64,000 nucleotides of DNA. Origin: Heterocephalus glaber. Lineage: Eukaryota; Chordata; Mammalia; Rodentia; Bathyergidae. The notes under the pieces were generated by a model. That model did not search any database and had not been told where the DNA came from. It saw only the letters and a list, made by a program, of their open reading frames with translations. This document shows positions 48,077 through 59,718 of the stretch, piece by piece; positions within the stretch are counted from its first letter, which is position 1, and each line of letters begins with the position of its first letter. The stretch is taken from the NCBI RefSeq assembly GCF_000247695.1, contig NW_004624842.1, positions 3,824,570 to 3,888,569 on the forward strand, written 5' to 3'. A program made the translations under genes and the position numbers.

Positions 48077-51000
48077 CTACGTTGTCTTTCCTAGGTCAAT
48101 TTTCTTCTGGATGGCACGGGCTGAGTGGTAAATGAGCGAATCGATGAGGCCAGCCACTGGGGAAGAGACAGGGCTGGCACCTTGATCTAGCGAGCCCTGA
48201 CACCCAACTGGCCACACCAGTATCTCTCTTGGCCCTTGAAATGCCCCTTCCTCCCCAACCAAAACCTGAGGACCAGGCTTTATACTCCCCTCCTGTCCCA
48301 CCCCCGAGACACCTGGGGCTTCTTACCCGTGAACATGCCCCCGATAATGGCACACACACCCGTCAGGAAGTGGGTGAAGGACCTGGCAGAGGAAGCAGGG
48401 GCTCAGTGGGTACCTCACTCCCACAGGCCCTGGTCCTGGCCACTCCTGTCCCCACCCTCACCTGTGCTTCTCTGTCAGTTTCACCATCATGGGCGAGAGC
48501 TCGTAGAGCACGAAGACTCCAGGAAGCCCTTGGTCACCCAGTAGCCCATTGGCAACCTTCTCATGTCTGGTCACAGAGAACTGATTTGTCCTCAGCACCT
48601 AGGGTGGGAGGGAGCCAGGGCCAGAGTTGGGTTATGACCTGGCCCCAACTCCCCAGCCCTGGCCCTGTTCATGCCTCTTGTCTTGTGCCTTGACCGTGTG
48701 GAGGGGAGAATGAGGCACCATGTTGGTAACCAACACTGCAAGGCTGGGGGACCACCTAGATCTCCTAGCCCAGCCTTGTCATCCTGATTTCCCCTCTGAT
48801 CACCAGCTCTTTATAGTTTATCACTCCAAGCTCCATCTGGTGGATACTTTTGCTGGGTGTCCAGGATGAGATGCAACTCTCCAAGGTCATATCCTAAGGT
48901 AGGACCGACACCTTTGGCCTCACATTCTATTGCCTGATGGAAAGGCCACTCCACAAGCCCCAGCAGGCCCAGGTAGGCTTGGTCTGCCTAACCCCCCGCC
49001 CAGGGCAGACAGTAGGCAGACAGGGGACACTGGAGGAATGGATGGAGTCAGTCTGGCCAGAATAAAGAACAAGCTTTGAAATCCATGCCCTGGGCCTGCC
49101 TCTTCCTGTGAGGGCAAGTCACCTACCCTCTGAGCCTCAGGTTTACATCCACTACATGGGGATATGAGTAACACTTCACCTTCCAGACTGAAGGGACTAA
49201 ATGAAGGACCTCAAGTGCTTGGCACCAAGCAGGTGACTGACATCTGAGGTCCTTCACACTCACCTCCCCATCTACTTTCATGTACACTGTGGGTACCACC
49301 TTCACGAAATACTGGAACATCATGGAGGCTGCAGGGAAAAGAAAGCACTGGCATGGGTACAGGCAGGGCTTTTGCGGTGGGGGACTACCTCCCAGGCTGG
49401 TACCTTGGGGTGCAGTGACGTTAGTGTGGTCCAGGGGGTTCACAATGCCCGGGTAGTCTTCCCCAAATGACAGGTGCTGGATGTAGTGGGTCATGTTGAT
49501 CTGTAAGCAACACCAGCCTGAGGCCCAGACAGTTCCCAACCCATGCAAAGCTCAGTATTATAGCAGCAGACAAGGATGGCTGTGTGTCTGTGCAGATGGG
49601 GGAAACAGAGGAGGGGAAGGAGGAGACATCCCCCATTCCCACCGAGAAACTCCTCACAATCCACAGGCTCCTGAGGCTCCAGAGGTTAAGACACTGGCTT
49701 CACACACACTGAGCACACACAGACCAGGAACCAACTCTGAATGGCAGGAACCAGTTTTGCCTGAGGGCCTCAAGCCATGAAGGCCAAGGCAGGAAGTCCG
49801 CAATCTTCAGCTGTACTCCCTTCCTGTGGCAACCTGAATCAAACTCAGCCACCCCAGGAATCTTTTTTGGGGGGTTGGCAGGGAATCAAACTCAGGACCT
49901 TATGCTTGCCAGGCAGGTGCAGTGCCACTGAGCTAAATTCCTGGACCACTCCAGGGATCTTTTAAAAAGTGCATATCTGATCATGTTATGACCCTGAATC
50001 CTCAGTGTGGCCTCAGAATCCGGTGTTCTCTCTGGTCCTGCCAATTTCCTCAACCTCACCCATCCACAACTGGCCTCACAGTTCCTCAGATGTACCACAA
50101 TCTCTCCTGACCTTGCCCTGAGGTTCCCTACGACACTCCTGTCCAACCCCATCCTTGCCCCTAGCCTGCTCAGATGACAATTTAAATCACTCTCACACCA
50201 GGTGTGGTGGGGCATGCCTATAATTCTAGCACTCAGGAGGTTGAGGCAGGAGGATCATGCAAGTTTGAGGCCAGCCTGGGCTCCATAGTGAGTTCAAGGA
50301 TAGCCTGAACTACACAGCAATACCCTGTCTCAAAAAAAAAAAAAAAAAGTCATGCTCGCTCACCCTAAGATAGGGTTCCCGATGGAACAGGGCATATTGT
50401 TCTCTATGTGTTCCCCAACCTCAGAGTAAAAGCAGCAGCCAAGTCTCCCACCCAACCTGCCCTCTATGGTTTTCACTGTACGTACGTTGTCAAGGCCGAA
50501 GCTCTGCAAGTCATGGACTAGAAGAGAAGGGAGAAGTGGTCATCAGGGGAAGCAGGACAGGACCCCTCTCTCCTTCCTCTGGAGAGCAACCCAGCTGGCT
50601 CTTCTTTGACCCCTCATCACCCTCAAGCCTGGCACCTCCTGGTCCTGCTTAGGAATAGCCAGAAAAGGCCTTTTCTGGGCCCATGAAGGTCCACACCCTT
50701 CTTGGGAGGTCAGCAAACTCCAAACCTCTATTCCCACCAAGGTCCTGCTTGGGTCTCAGAAAACAAAACCCACTGATTCTATCTTTCATTAACTGGAGCT
50801 AACTGCCAGTCTCTGACCCCCACAGTGCTTAGGACGTGAGAATACTAAGCTCTTCTCTGCTCCTAGCTCGAAGCTCCCTGAAGGGAATCCCATGGGCACC
50901 CTGTACCAACTGTTCCAGAACACGTTATTCCTGCCTTCTAACCCCAACCCCTCCTGCTACAAGGAAACCTACCTCAAAGACATGCCCCAATGCTTCTGAC

Positions 51001-54000
51001 AGTCACCCATCAGCCAAACCAGAGAAGGGCCCAATCTCAAACCCATCCAAACCTCCCCCATCCTAGGAGGGCAGCTGCCCCAGAATTAGGGCCTTGGCCT
51101 CCCTGGGGGACAGGGCCACTTACTCTCCACAGCATGTACTGCAGCATGGGGGAGGGAAGGAGAGACAAGGGAGGAAGAGAACAACGATGAGAACTATGGA
51201 ACAAGATATATGGCAGGAGAGAGGACTGGAATATTCCTGCCTCAGCAACAGGGTCTGCCCCAGCTAACAAGCTTCTTCCTCCTTAGCCCTTCCCTGGCCA
51301 CAGAAGAGTACAAGATGGCTTGGGGGACAGAAGTATGCTGGCCAAGGAAGAAAAAAGGACCTAGGCCCTGAAAAGCCCCTTTCCTAGCTGTGTGATCTTG
51401 GGCAAGTCACTGCCCTTTCTGGATCTATGTTCTCTTCTGCAAAGGGCTGTTGTGAGGACCAGGTAGGGTCCAAAGTAGGAAATACTTGGTAAACTTTACA
51501 ATATAGATTACACCACCCCACCTTGATCGCTAGTCAACCAAGCCATCAAGCCGTCAGGGAGTAGCTTCCCATGCCTCAATTCAGGCAGATCTCTGGCCTC
51601 GGGCAACGCTAGTCTTGTGTTTGTTTTTGGGATGAACTCCGGTCCTTGGGCTTGTAAGGCAGGCAGCGGAACCACTGAGCTAAATCCCCAGCCTAGCCTT
51701 GTGTTTGAACGTCCTTCCATATGGTTCACGACTCTGACAGCCCCCAGCAGAGGAGAAGAGATGCTCTGCCTTTTCAGCAGCGCCTCCTCTGGAGTGCCTG
51801 CAGGCCTCACACTAGACACGGATTGTCTTCCTACCCGCTTCCCTGCCTGCCGCACTCTTACTCATTCCTTCCAGCCACCCGTTCTCACTGTGCCTTGAAC
51901 TTGCTGAGCACATTCTTCCCTTTGGGATTGGCATTTATAGACAACCATGTGGCCGGATCCTCACTTTACTCAGGTCTTTGCTCAAATACAGTCTTTTCTT
52001 ACTACCCTAATTAAAATGGCACACACACACTGTCCTGTCCAAGCCCTCACCTCCACTGTCTATCTTATGACCTTTCAGTCCACATTACTTAATATGTACC
52101 ACCTTATATACCACATATTTTAATACTTATTATCTGCTTCTTTACTAGAATGTTCTGAGGTCAGGGACCTTATTGACTATTGGATCTTACCATTTAGACC
52201 AGTGATGGTGAATTTATGGGATGTGTGCTGCAGTAGGCTGTCTGTATCATTGAAAGCTCTGAAAGGTTTGCCATCACTGATCTAGACTAACACATGGCAC
52301 ATAAGTGATTACTAAATGTCTACTGAATGCATGAATAAACGAATCAGAATAAATCTCACTTACTCATCTCTGACAGGAAAGTACTGTATTAGCATCCCCA
52401 CCTTACAGAAGATGACACTGAGTACAGTTCCATAATTCTCAAATACACAGTACAAATGCAGAACCTGTGTTCTGACCCAGCTCTGCTTCCCTAAAGCCTC
52501 ACACACAGGTCATCTGATATTTAGGGCAAACTACTCAAACAAGTGCCTACCACAAGCAGGCTCTGTGCTACAATCTTGTTTTCTTTTTTGTAGTACTGGT
52601 GATTGAACCTAGAGGGCTTGAGCGTGCTAGACAAGTGCTCTACCACTGAGCTACATCCCCAACCCCTAAAATCTTTAAGCTGCCCAAATATCCTGAGGTA
52701 TAAGTACTATAACCTCCATTTTATAAAGAAGGAAACTGAAGCTAAAAAGAACAGAAATTTCCCAAAGTCACACAGCCAGTAAGATTTGAAACTGATTATG
52801 TGAACCCTAGTAGTCTGGCTCCTGTCTGTCCTCTTAACCACTGAGGTGCAGGCATGCTCTGGGCCAAAGACAAAAGCACACCAGGCACAGAGGGGCACTC
52901 CAACTCGCCAGGAGGGAGTGCAGGGTCTCAACTGCCCCACTGATGCAGGGTTACTCACCATGCACATGAGACTGCTGGAAGCTCTTTCCAGGGGCGAAGT
53001 GAAAGTTTCCAGCCACCTGTAGGGAATATTTCCTCTCATTCTCCAGCCGTATCCTCTCTTCACCTCCTGAGGACCTGAGTGGGTCCTCAGTTCACTGTGG
53101 AGCTCTCTCAACCCAGCTCAGTGCAACTGTCCTCAATCCCTCCTGGTACCTTGTTCACTTCCAAGAAGCCATACACCTGGCAGCCTTCGTTCTTCTGCTC
53201 CTGCATCTTCTGGCTGAAGCCTTCTCGCCGGCACTGCTCAATAGTGTCCGGGTTCTTGAAGGCCCAGCCTCGACGGCGATACGCCTCTCGCACATCTTCA
53301 CAAGTGTTGCAGCACCTGGAGGACAGGGGGCAGGGCTGGGAGCATGAGCAGCACAGGTATCCCAGGAAATAAAGGCTGAGCAGTTCTGCAGTTCTGCCTG
53401 CTACAGAGCCTCTGCCCACCTCACCCCCAACCATCAAATGTTCTCCAGCATTTCCTCAGTGGTAGCAGGGCTGTTCAAATTCATGTTCCCATTCTGTTTA
53501 GGTGCTGAACAGATGTTGAACAAATGATGATGGCTGCGAAACAGTGAATGTTCTTAATGCTACTGAATAGTACACTTAACAAATGGTTAAAATGGGCCAG
53601 GGGTGCAGCTTAGTGGTAGAGTACCTACCTAACTTTGTTCATTGATTTATTTCTGGTACCTGGGATTGAACTCAGGACCATGAGCTTGCCAGGCAGGTGC
53701 AGCACCACTGAGCTACACCCCCAGCCCCCTGCCTAACATCTGTGAGGAACTGGGTTTGATTTCCAACACCATACACCCAAAAAAACCCGTTAAAATGACA
53801 AATTTTATGTCACATGTATTTTACCACCAAAAAAACTTCTCTTTTTTTGGGATTGGTGGGGATCAAAACCAGGGCCTTAACACATGCTAGGCACTGAGCC
53901 GCAGCCTACCTCTTAAACACTTTTTTTTTTTTTGGTACCAGGGATTGAACTCGGGACCTTGTGCTTGTGAGGCAGGCAGCAGAACTGAACTAAATCCCCG

Positions 54001-54888
54001 GCCCTTAAAAACTTTTCTGAAAAACACATTTTTCCAGGCCCTACCCAGACCTGCTGAGTCAGTCTCTTAAGAGGTCAAAGCCAGAGAAACAATGCAACAG
54101 TGAGCAGATACTGGGGGCCTAAGATCTTGACTGGGCCTTCCCCATCAGGGCTTCATGAGGACACAGGGCTGGAAGCCAGGTAGTTGAACTTGAGACCATC
54201 TTTGACCATTTTTTGAGGGTGAAAAGCAGGGACCACTTGAGCCTTCCTAGGTCTGAAGCTCCCAGTGAGGGCCCTAATTATTTGCACCAGATCAGTAACA
54301 GAGGAATGTACCCCATCTTCTCTAAGTTCTTGGTGTGACCTTTCCACTGCCAGTCTGACCAACACTGAGGCTGGCTAACAGGCAGCATCTGAAGGGATTC
54401 CTGCTCCCACCCCCTGAGTGTGGCTCACTTGATGTCTTCTGATTCAGCACCATAGCAGCTCTCACAGCGATCAGGATCCAGGGACTCTGGGTCAAACACC
54501 GTCACCTCGACTTTCCCAAGCTCTAAGGGAAGGGCAAGGGCACAGGCATCAACTGGGGGCACAGATAAGTGGTATCTCTAGCCCTAGTTCCTGCACAGGT
54601 CCCTGGCCATCAGGTAGGGGACCTTGAAGTTAAAACAGAAGCTAACATTTACACAGTATGTAGTACTATGGGTCAGGCATTAAGCACCTCTATATATCTG
54701 TATGTGTTAAGTCTTTTAATAAAAATTAACAGAAGGCTGGGCAAGGTGGTCCATGCCTGTAATCCTAGCACTCTGGGAAGCCAAGGCAGGAGGACTGTAA
54801 GTTCAAGCTCAGCCTGGGCAACTGAGTGACTTAGTAAGACCTCGTCTTTAAAGAAAAAAAGGGCTGAGATATTGTTCAATTCCCAGTA

Positions 54889-54930
<42 letters not shown>

Positions 54931-57313
54931 GCATATTAACAGTAAATACTAAACAGTAGCTAGGTATAGATCACTGTACTTCACATACACTGATACACTG
55001 TCTCATTTCATCCCCACAGTGACTCTATGAGGATGGACCTAAAGCTGAATAGTAACACACAGTGCTTGGTACAGGAAGCTGCTTAGAGAAACAAAAGGAG
55101 GCTAAAAGTTACTTTATACATATAGATGCTCCTTGGCCAGGGAATTTAGCTCAGTGGTTCCGCCACCTGACCCGCAAGTGCAAGGACCCGATCCCCGGCA
55201 CCAAAAAAAACCCAAAGAACATACAGATGCTCCTCAACTTATGGTGGGGTTGGGGTTAAATACTGATAAACCATTGTAAGTTAAAAATGCATTTACTACA
55301 TCTAACCTACACCATAGCTTAGCCTATCCTGCCTTAAACATGCTCAGATGACTTAAATTAGCCTGAAGTTGGGCAAAACTACCTAACACAAAGCCTAAAA
55401 TTTTTAATAAAATCCTCGTTATTTAGTGAATACTGTATTAAAAGTGAAGAACAGAATAGCTGTATGGATATACTTTTGCACCATCATCTAGTCAAAAAAT
55501 CTTAGGCCAGACAACTATAACTAGGGGATCTGCTTTTTTTTATTTGATCCTTTAATCCATGTGATAAGGTACTACTGTTTATCATCACTTTACAGTTGAG
55601 GCTCACAGACTGCAAGAGACAAAAACAGACCTTGAGATCTAAATTATTAACCTTGAACCACTTGCATTCCAAAGGGATGAATACTGAGGGCTGAATGCAG
55701 CCAATGGGCCGGGGAGGCAAATACTCAGGAAGCCTGGGTTTATCTAAAGGAGTTCGACCAAGGCAAAAGCACATAAAGCCCATCCTCAAGCTTCTATTAC
55801 TCAAACTACAATAAAAAGAATGAAAGCCATGTAAAGTACCCAACTCAATATATAAAGGCAACGTTAGAAACATGTGCTCTGTTTTTGTTTTTCCCTGAAT
55901 ACCAGGGATTGAATCAAGGGCTTTGTGTATTCTAGGGAATTACTGTACCACTGACCTACATCTTTAGCCTTTTGAGACAGGGTATCCTTAAATTGCCCAG
56001 GCTGGGCTGGAACTTTTGATCATTCTGGCTCAGAATCCTGAGTAGCTGGGATTACAGGAGCATGCCACCATGGCTGGCTCCACTCCTTTTTTTTCCCCCA
56101 GAACCAGGGATCGAATTCTGGACCTTGTGCTTGCAAGGCAGGTGCAGTGCCACTGAGCTAAATCTCTGGCCCCTTTGTTTTTTTGAGACAGGGTCTTGCT
56201 ATGTAGTTAAGGCTGCCCTTGAATTCACTATACAGACCAGGCTGGCCTGGAACTTACAGAGCTCCTCCTGTCTCAGCGTCCCAAGTGCTAGGATTACAGG
56301 TGTATCCCACAATGCCCAGCCTCTGATTCTTAATAGTTGGGTACCCTGGACAAGTGAGTTGATTTCTCTAGTCTTTAATATGTCAATGAGCCTGCCATAG
56401 TCCCCTTGCCAGAAGCTAAGAGTTGGGCACATCCAGCTCTAGGATCTGAGACCCAGCCCCCTGCCCTGGTTACCATGCCGCTCAGCCTCTGAGCTCACGG
56501 GGATGCCATCCTTGTCTAGCCGTTTCTTGAACAGGTTGTGTTCCACATCCAGCTGCTGCTCTCCAGCCACATCCATGGCATCGATGCTCAAATCTGAAAG
56601 CAGGAAATCAAGTTTAAATGCTAGGCCCCTAGCTCGTAGAGGTCTAGATTTTGGAGGAAAAGAACCTGTCCTGGGGCATGACAGAGGCCAGGACTGGATT
56701 AGGGGAAGGAGGTTGTCCTGGGTTCCAGTCCTGAATCTAAGGCTGGATGTGAGAATCTGGAAGGCTACCTGGAAACCCTGGGGTTTCCAACTCCCACCCT
56801 TCCTGAGATACTCACAGGCACAAGGCATGTGCGGGAAAAGAACATCGATGTTGATCTTCAGTTTATCTCCCCGAGACTTGTCCACGTAGAGTTCAGGATG
56901 CACCTGGGGCAGCGCTACGTCAGTCAGATTGGGCCCCATGCCTCTCCTTCCCCACTCCCACCGCGAAGGTCCTACCTCAGAATGCCTCCCCCCCAAGTGC
57001 TAGGCCGCGCCACTCACCTCAGTGGTGAGGTAATACTGCAGCTCCGACAGGAACAGTAGCAGCATGAGAAGGCCACTGACGATGGTCACTGCCAGGCGGG
57101 GAGCGAGGGTCAGAATGGTCTCTGTTCCACTCTCTCAGACACCAGCAGGCCGTCCAGAGTCCAGGCGACCGGGCCAAGCTCTAGGACACCCCCCTCCCCG
57201 CAACCCCAGCCCTGCCGCGGCCTACCCGTGGCGCCCCCGCAGGTCTTGACCCGGAAGTCCTCCAGAGTCTTGGGGTAGGCATCGAACTGTTTGAGCTTCC
57301 CCAGCGCCTCCAT
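48077..57313 (-). CDS. ERGIC3: ERGIC3 (ERGIC and Golgi 3, Erv46 family), 383 aa
   Basis: Cargo-receptor protein cycling between ER, ERGIC and cis-Golgi in COPII/COPI vesicles, partner of ERGIC2 (Erv41). Exons in transcript order: 57226-57313, 57018-57088, 56816-56903, 56474-56593, 54429-54522, 53150-53315, 52959-53016, 50486-50517, 49404-49500, 49264-49328, 48462-48598, 48327-48382, 48077-48156. GT-AG sites and phases all agree; 1152 nt gives 383 residues plus TAG, the human length. Start MEALGKLKQFDAYPKTLEDF. N-terminal TM about 30-50 (TIVSGLLMLLLFLSELQYYL), a large luminal domain with the cysteine cluster CESCYG...CCNTCEDV and an N-glycosylation sequon in DHTNVTAPQ, and a C-terminal TM around GVCAIIGGMFTVAGLIDSLIY. 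The tail ends KKIDLGKTT, so it has no strict KKXX signal. Conservation looks very high. Family and symbol are secure. Confidence 0.97.
49862..49948 (-). mobile_element. ID SINE in ERGIC3 intron 8
   Basis: Reversed copy; flanks 'ccaggaatctttt / ccagggatctttt'. Confidence 0.88.
50197..50347 (+). mobile_element. B1 SINE
   Basis: Duplicated B1 with a long A-tail, antisense to ERGIC3. Confidence 0.88.
51362..51505 (+). mobile_element. MIR SINE
   Basis: 'agctgtgtgatcttgggcaa' and 'gtcactgccctttctgg' are a clear MIR core. Confidence 0.8.
51618..51694 (-). mobile_element. ID SINE
   Basis: Reversed copy with a small deletion in 'ggtaccgggg'; target duplication 'ctagtcttgtgttt / ctagccttgtgttt'. Confidence 0.87.
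51840..52345 (+). mobile_element. L2 LINE 3' end, host of a nested hAT element
   Basis: Sense L2 3' end: 'cattcttccctttgggattg', 'tactagaatgttctgaggtca' and the terminal 'actgaatgcatgaataaacg'. The piece at 52200-52279 interrupts it. Confidence 0.7.
52200..52279. mobile_element. 80-bp hAT-type MITE with terminal inverted repeats
   Basis: Begins cagtgatggtgaa and ends tttgccatcactg. Flanked by 8-bp 'atttagac' and 'atctagac' (7 of 8 match), the hAT target-duplication length. Confidence 0.8.
52582..52668 (-). mobile_element. ID SINE, classic form
   Basis: Reversed classic ID with 'gtgctctaccactgagctac'. Confidence 0.82.
53592..53780 (+). mobile_element. Classic ID SINE split by a reversed ID
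   Basis: Outer 'ggggtgcagcttagtggtag' resumes after the insert with 'gcctaacatctgtgaggaac'. Confidence 0.8.
53640..53727 (-). mobile_element. ID SINE nested in opposite orientation
   Basis: Reversed full copy inside the outer ID; duplicated host sequence 'acctaac / gcctaac'. Confidence 0.87.
53838..53908 (-). mobile_element. ID SINE, degraded
   Basis: Reversed 'ggtggggatcaaaaccaggg...cactgagccgcagcc'. Confidence 0.6.
53921..54004 (-). mobile_element. ID SINE
   Basis: Reversed copy; flanks 'cttaaacactttt / cttaaaaactttt'. Confidence 0.88.
54734..54890 (+). mobile_element. B1-dID SINE
   Basis: B1 half followed by a short ID half 'gggctgagatattgttcaat', tail grown into a CA repeat. Confidence 0.75.
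54889..54932. repeat. (CA)n microsatellite
   Basis: About 20 CA units continuing from the B1-dID tail. Confidence 0.92.
54945..55065. mobile_element. MIR-like SINE
   Basis: 'ctgtctcatttcatccccac' and 'agtgactctatgaggatgg' match MIR; orientation not fixed. Confidence 0.5.
55135..55210 (+). mobile_element. ID SINE
   Basis: Copy with a small B-box deletion; target duplication 'agatgctcctt / agatgctcctc'. Confidence 0.87.
55215..55490. mobile_element. Old DNA transposon fragment
   Basis: 'caacttatggtggggttgg', 'catagcttagcctatcctg' and 'gttgggcaaaactacctaac' match one end of the family seen at 37225. Confidence 0.45.
55880..56078 (-). mobile_element. B1-dID SINE
   Basis: Reversed ID remnant 'taccagggattgaatcaagg' joined to a reversed monomeric B1. 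Confidence 0.72.
56086..56173 (-). mobile_element. ID SINE
   Basis: Reversed copy between two B1-type SINEs. Confidence 0.85.
56177..56321 (-). mobile_element. B1 SINE
   Basis: Reversed duplicated B1. Confidence 0.85.
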
Positions 57314-57480
57314 GGGGACCGGCCGGAAAGGTGATGCCAGCCGGCCCACCCGGGCAGCCTCTTGTTTCCGGCCGGGAGCCGGAGTCACGCCCTTTGCTTT
57401 CCTCACGCATGCGCAGCAATTCACAAGCCTGGCCCCACCCTCACCACAATCCGACAGACTGCTCCGCCCACCAATGGTGT
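57314..57480 (-). promoter_or_regulatory. ERGIC3 promoter, TATA-less, GC-rich
   Basis: GC-rich housekeeping-type promoter directly upstream of the ERGIC3 ATG. It contains an NRF1 palindrome (listed), ETS-type CCGGAAA on the gene strand near 57366-57372, and CCAAT at 57471-57475. No TATA box was seen. Confidence 0.6.
57405..57414. promoter_or_regulatory. NRF1-type site
   Basis: 'acgcatgcgc' matches the core of the NRF1 consensus (GCGCATGCG on the other strand), about 92 bp upstream of the ERGIC3 ATG. Confidence 0.6.
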
Positions 57481-58054
57481 CACGCCCCCTTGTGCTGGAG
57501 TTGCGTCTGCCCGCTGCGGTGCTGGCTCGGTGGTCTCTGAATAGTACTGCGTGGATTAAGGTCCTGGGAGGAGGTCTCTGTCGGCTAGAAATACTGTAGC
57601 AGTTCCGGCCTTCGGTAGCCTTGTGCTAGGAACCGTGTCAAGTGTTTCACTTCAGACATTTGCATCTCTTAGAACAGTGATTTTCAGGGTCCCTGCAATA
57701 ACCAGCAGCGTCATTATCACTTTGGAATTGGTTAGAAATGCAAACAAGTGGTGCTCATATACTGAATCAGCAAGTCTAGGAGTGGCGCCGTGGTGATTCT
57801 GATGCTGTTAAGGGGTGAGAATCTCTGCCCTGCCCTGGAAAGTGGGTGTTAGCTTCATTTCCCAAAGAGCAAACTGATTAATAGCAGGATCTTATTCCAA
57901 TCCAGTTCTTCTAGACCTCAAAATACTCTGGGAACCAGGGCTTTAGGGTTAGTTTTACTCAAACAGCGTCCCAGTGGTTCTGAGTGATGCTTTCTGGGTT
58001 GCCCTAAATTGTTTTCTAGACCCTGGGCTTCTCACTTGTGTGTGCCACTCCTCC

Positions 58055-58313
58055 AGGCCTAAAGTGTGTGGAGCTTAAGCTCTCCACCCTCACTTTGCAT
58101 TGCATCCCATTGTCTGGGGAGGAACAGCTCCCACAGTAATACAACCAATATGTGCCCCCCAAAGTTTCATTTTTCCAGAGAGGGGTTGGGGGAGGTGATT
58201 GGATCATGGAGGTGCTATATGCAAGAGTGGATTGATCCACTGATGAGTTCACAGTGGAATGTGCTATGAGGATTTCCTGTTGGAAGAGGTGCGTCACAGC
58301 GGTCTTGCCTTTG

Positions 58314-58352
<39 letters not shown>

Positions 58353-58566
58353 CCTCCCTCTCTCTCTCTCTTTCCCTGGTCTCTCTGTTCCTGGCTGCCA
58401 TGAGTTGAGTAGCTTTCCTCCGCCCTACCCTTTCATCATATTTCTGCCTTGTAACCAACCAACGATGGACTGAACCCTCTGAAACTATGAGCCAAAATTA
58501 ACCTCTCCTCCTTAAATTGTGTATGTCAGATATTTTGTCCCAGTAATGAGAAGGTTGATTAATACA
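58055..58566 (-). mobile_element. MaLR-type solitary LTR
   Basis: 'gaggtgattggatcatggagg', 'gaactatgagccaaaatta'-like context and the end 'gagaaggttgattaatacag' are an antisense MaLR LTR, with a TC microsatellite inside. Confidence 0.6.
58317..58372. repeat. (TC)n microsatellite
   Basis: TC run with CCCTCCCTCCC interruption. Confidence 0.9.
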
Positions 58567-58654
58567 GAGAAGATGTATAGGAATAAGAAACAAATGGATT
58601 TGGATATCATAGGAGAGGGGGGATAATACATGGGTTTTGGCTTCAGTAACCAGG

Positions 58655-58985
58655 TACCTTGGTCCATTTTCTGTTACTATAACAATATCTGCGACTGGGT
58701 AATTTATAAAGGCTCATGGTTCTGAGGGTAGAAAGTCCAAGATTAGGCAGCTGTACTCTGTGAGGGTTTTGTGCTGCTTCATAACACTGCAGAAGTTAGA
58801 AGCAGAAAGAGAACTGTGTGTACAAGAAAGACTAAGGAGCTAAACTCCTACAGTAATTAGCCCATTCCTGTTCGGCTCATGAGGGCTATGTCACCCTGAC
58901 CAAAAACCTCCCACCAGGCCCCACCTCCCAACACTGTAGCACTGAGGAATGAATGTTCCAACCCATGAATTTTGGGGTGCATAAG
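58655..58985 (+). mobile_element. MaLR-type solitary LTR
   Basis: 'ttggtccattttctgttact', 'gactgggtaatttataaagg' and 'aaaacctcccaccaggccc' are a sense MaLR LTR. Confidence 0.62.
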
Positions 58986-59718
58986 CCTTAGCACTGGGGG
59001 AATGGGAGACTATTTAGAGATAGGAACATCTTGGGAAGGGATTGGTTTATAAGGAAAAATTGAGTTCAGCTTCAAGCTTCTGGTCAGATGTCTCTGAGAC
59101 ATCAATGTGGAAGTCCACTTAAAGAAGAGAGACAAGGCAGGACCCTGTCTCCATGGATCTTGCATTCAGCGTAGGCCATTTGGGCATTAGAGACAGGTCA
59201 GGGTGGTGACTTTCCAGGTAGGCTACACAAAGGAGGTCACAATGTGTACTTTATGATGGGCTCTGTAACACATCTGGGATGATACTGAGATAATCCTTCA
59301 CATATGGGTCCCATATGTTGGGACCCAACATGTGCTGTCTTTCTGCCCTGGCATCTTTTTGTTGTTCATTATGAGCTTCTTCAGTTAAGCACCCCATATT
59401 CAGAGCCAGTTTTTTAAAGCTCTATACTTTACTTTTTTGTTATTCTAACTAAAGTTTTGAGGGTCTCCTCTTGAGTGATATAGGAATTGTCTCCCCCAGT
59501 ATCTTCCATCTCAGCCCAGTCAGCATGCTTTTTGGGCATGAGCAAAAAGGGCGGCAGGGTATAAGAGACTGGAGGGATGTGGAGCATAGAGGGTTGGGGA
59601 GCTGTGGAGGACAACAGGACAAAAGGAAGCTGGTGCCTTCTGTGGCCTCAGCCACACAACCTTCCAGGTAGAGAAGCCAGTCTGCTGCCTGCCACATGAG
59701 CCATTGCCTGAGCCAGAC

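Larger units (their letters stand above)
57481..59718. other. Intergenic region between ERGIC3 and the GT29-like locus
   Basis: No gene supported. It holds two oppositely oriented MaLR-type LTRs and a TC microsatellite. It contains no ID or B1 copy, a contrast to the FER1L4 introns. Confidence 0.55.

Noticed and set aside
50990..51190. Possible alternative ERGIC3 exon near 'actctccacagcatgtactg'
   Set aside because: Neither strand gives a phase-matched exon between exons 7 and 8, and the 383-residue model is complete without it.
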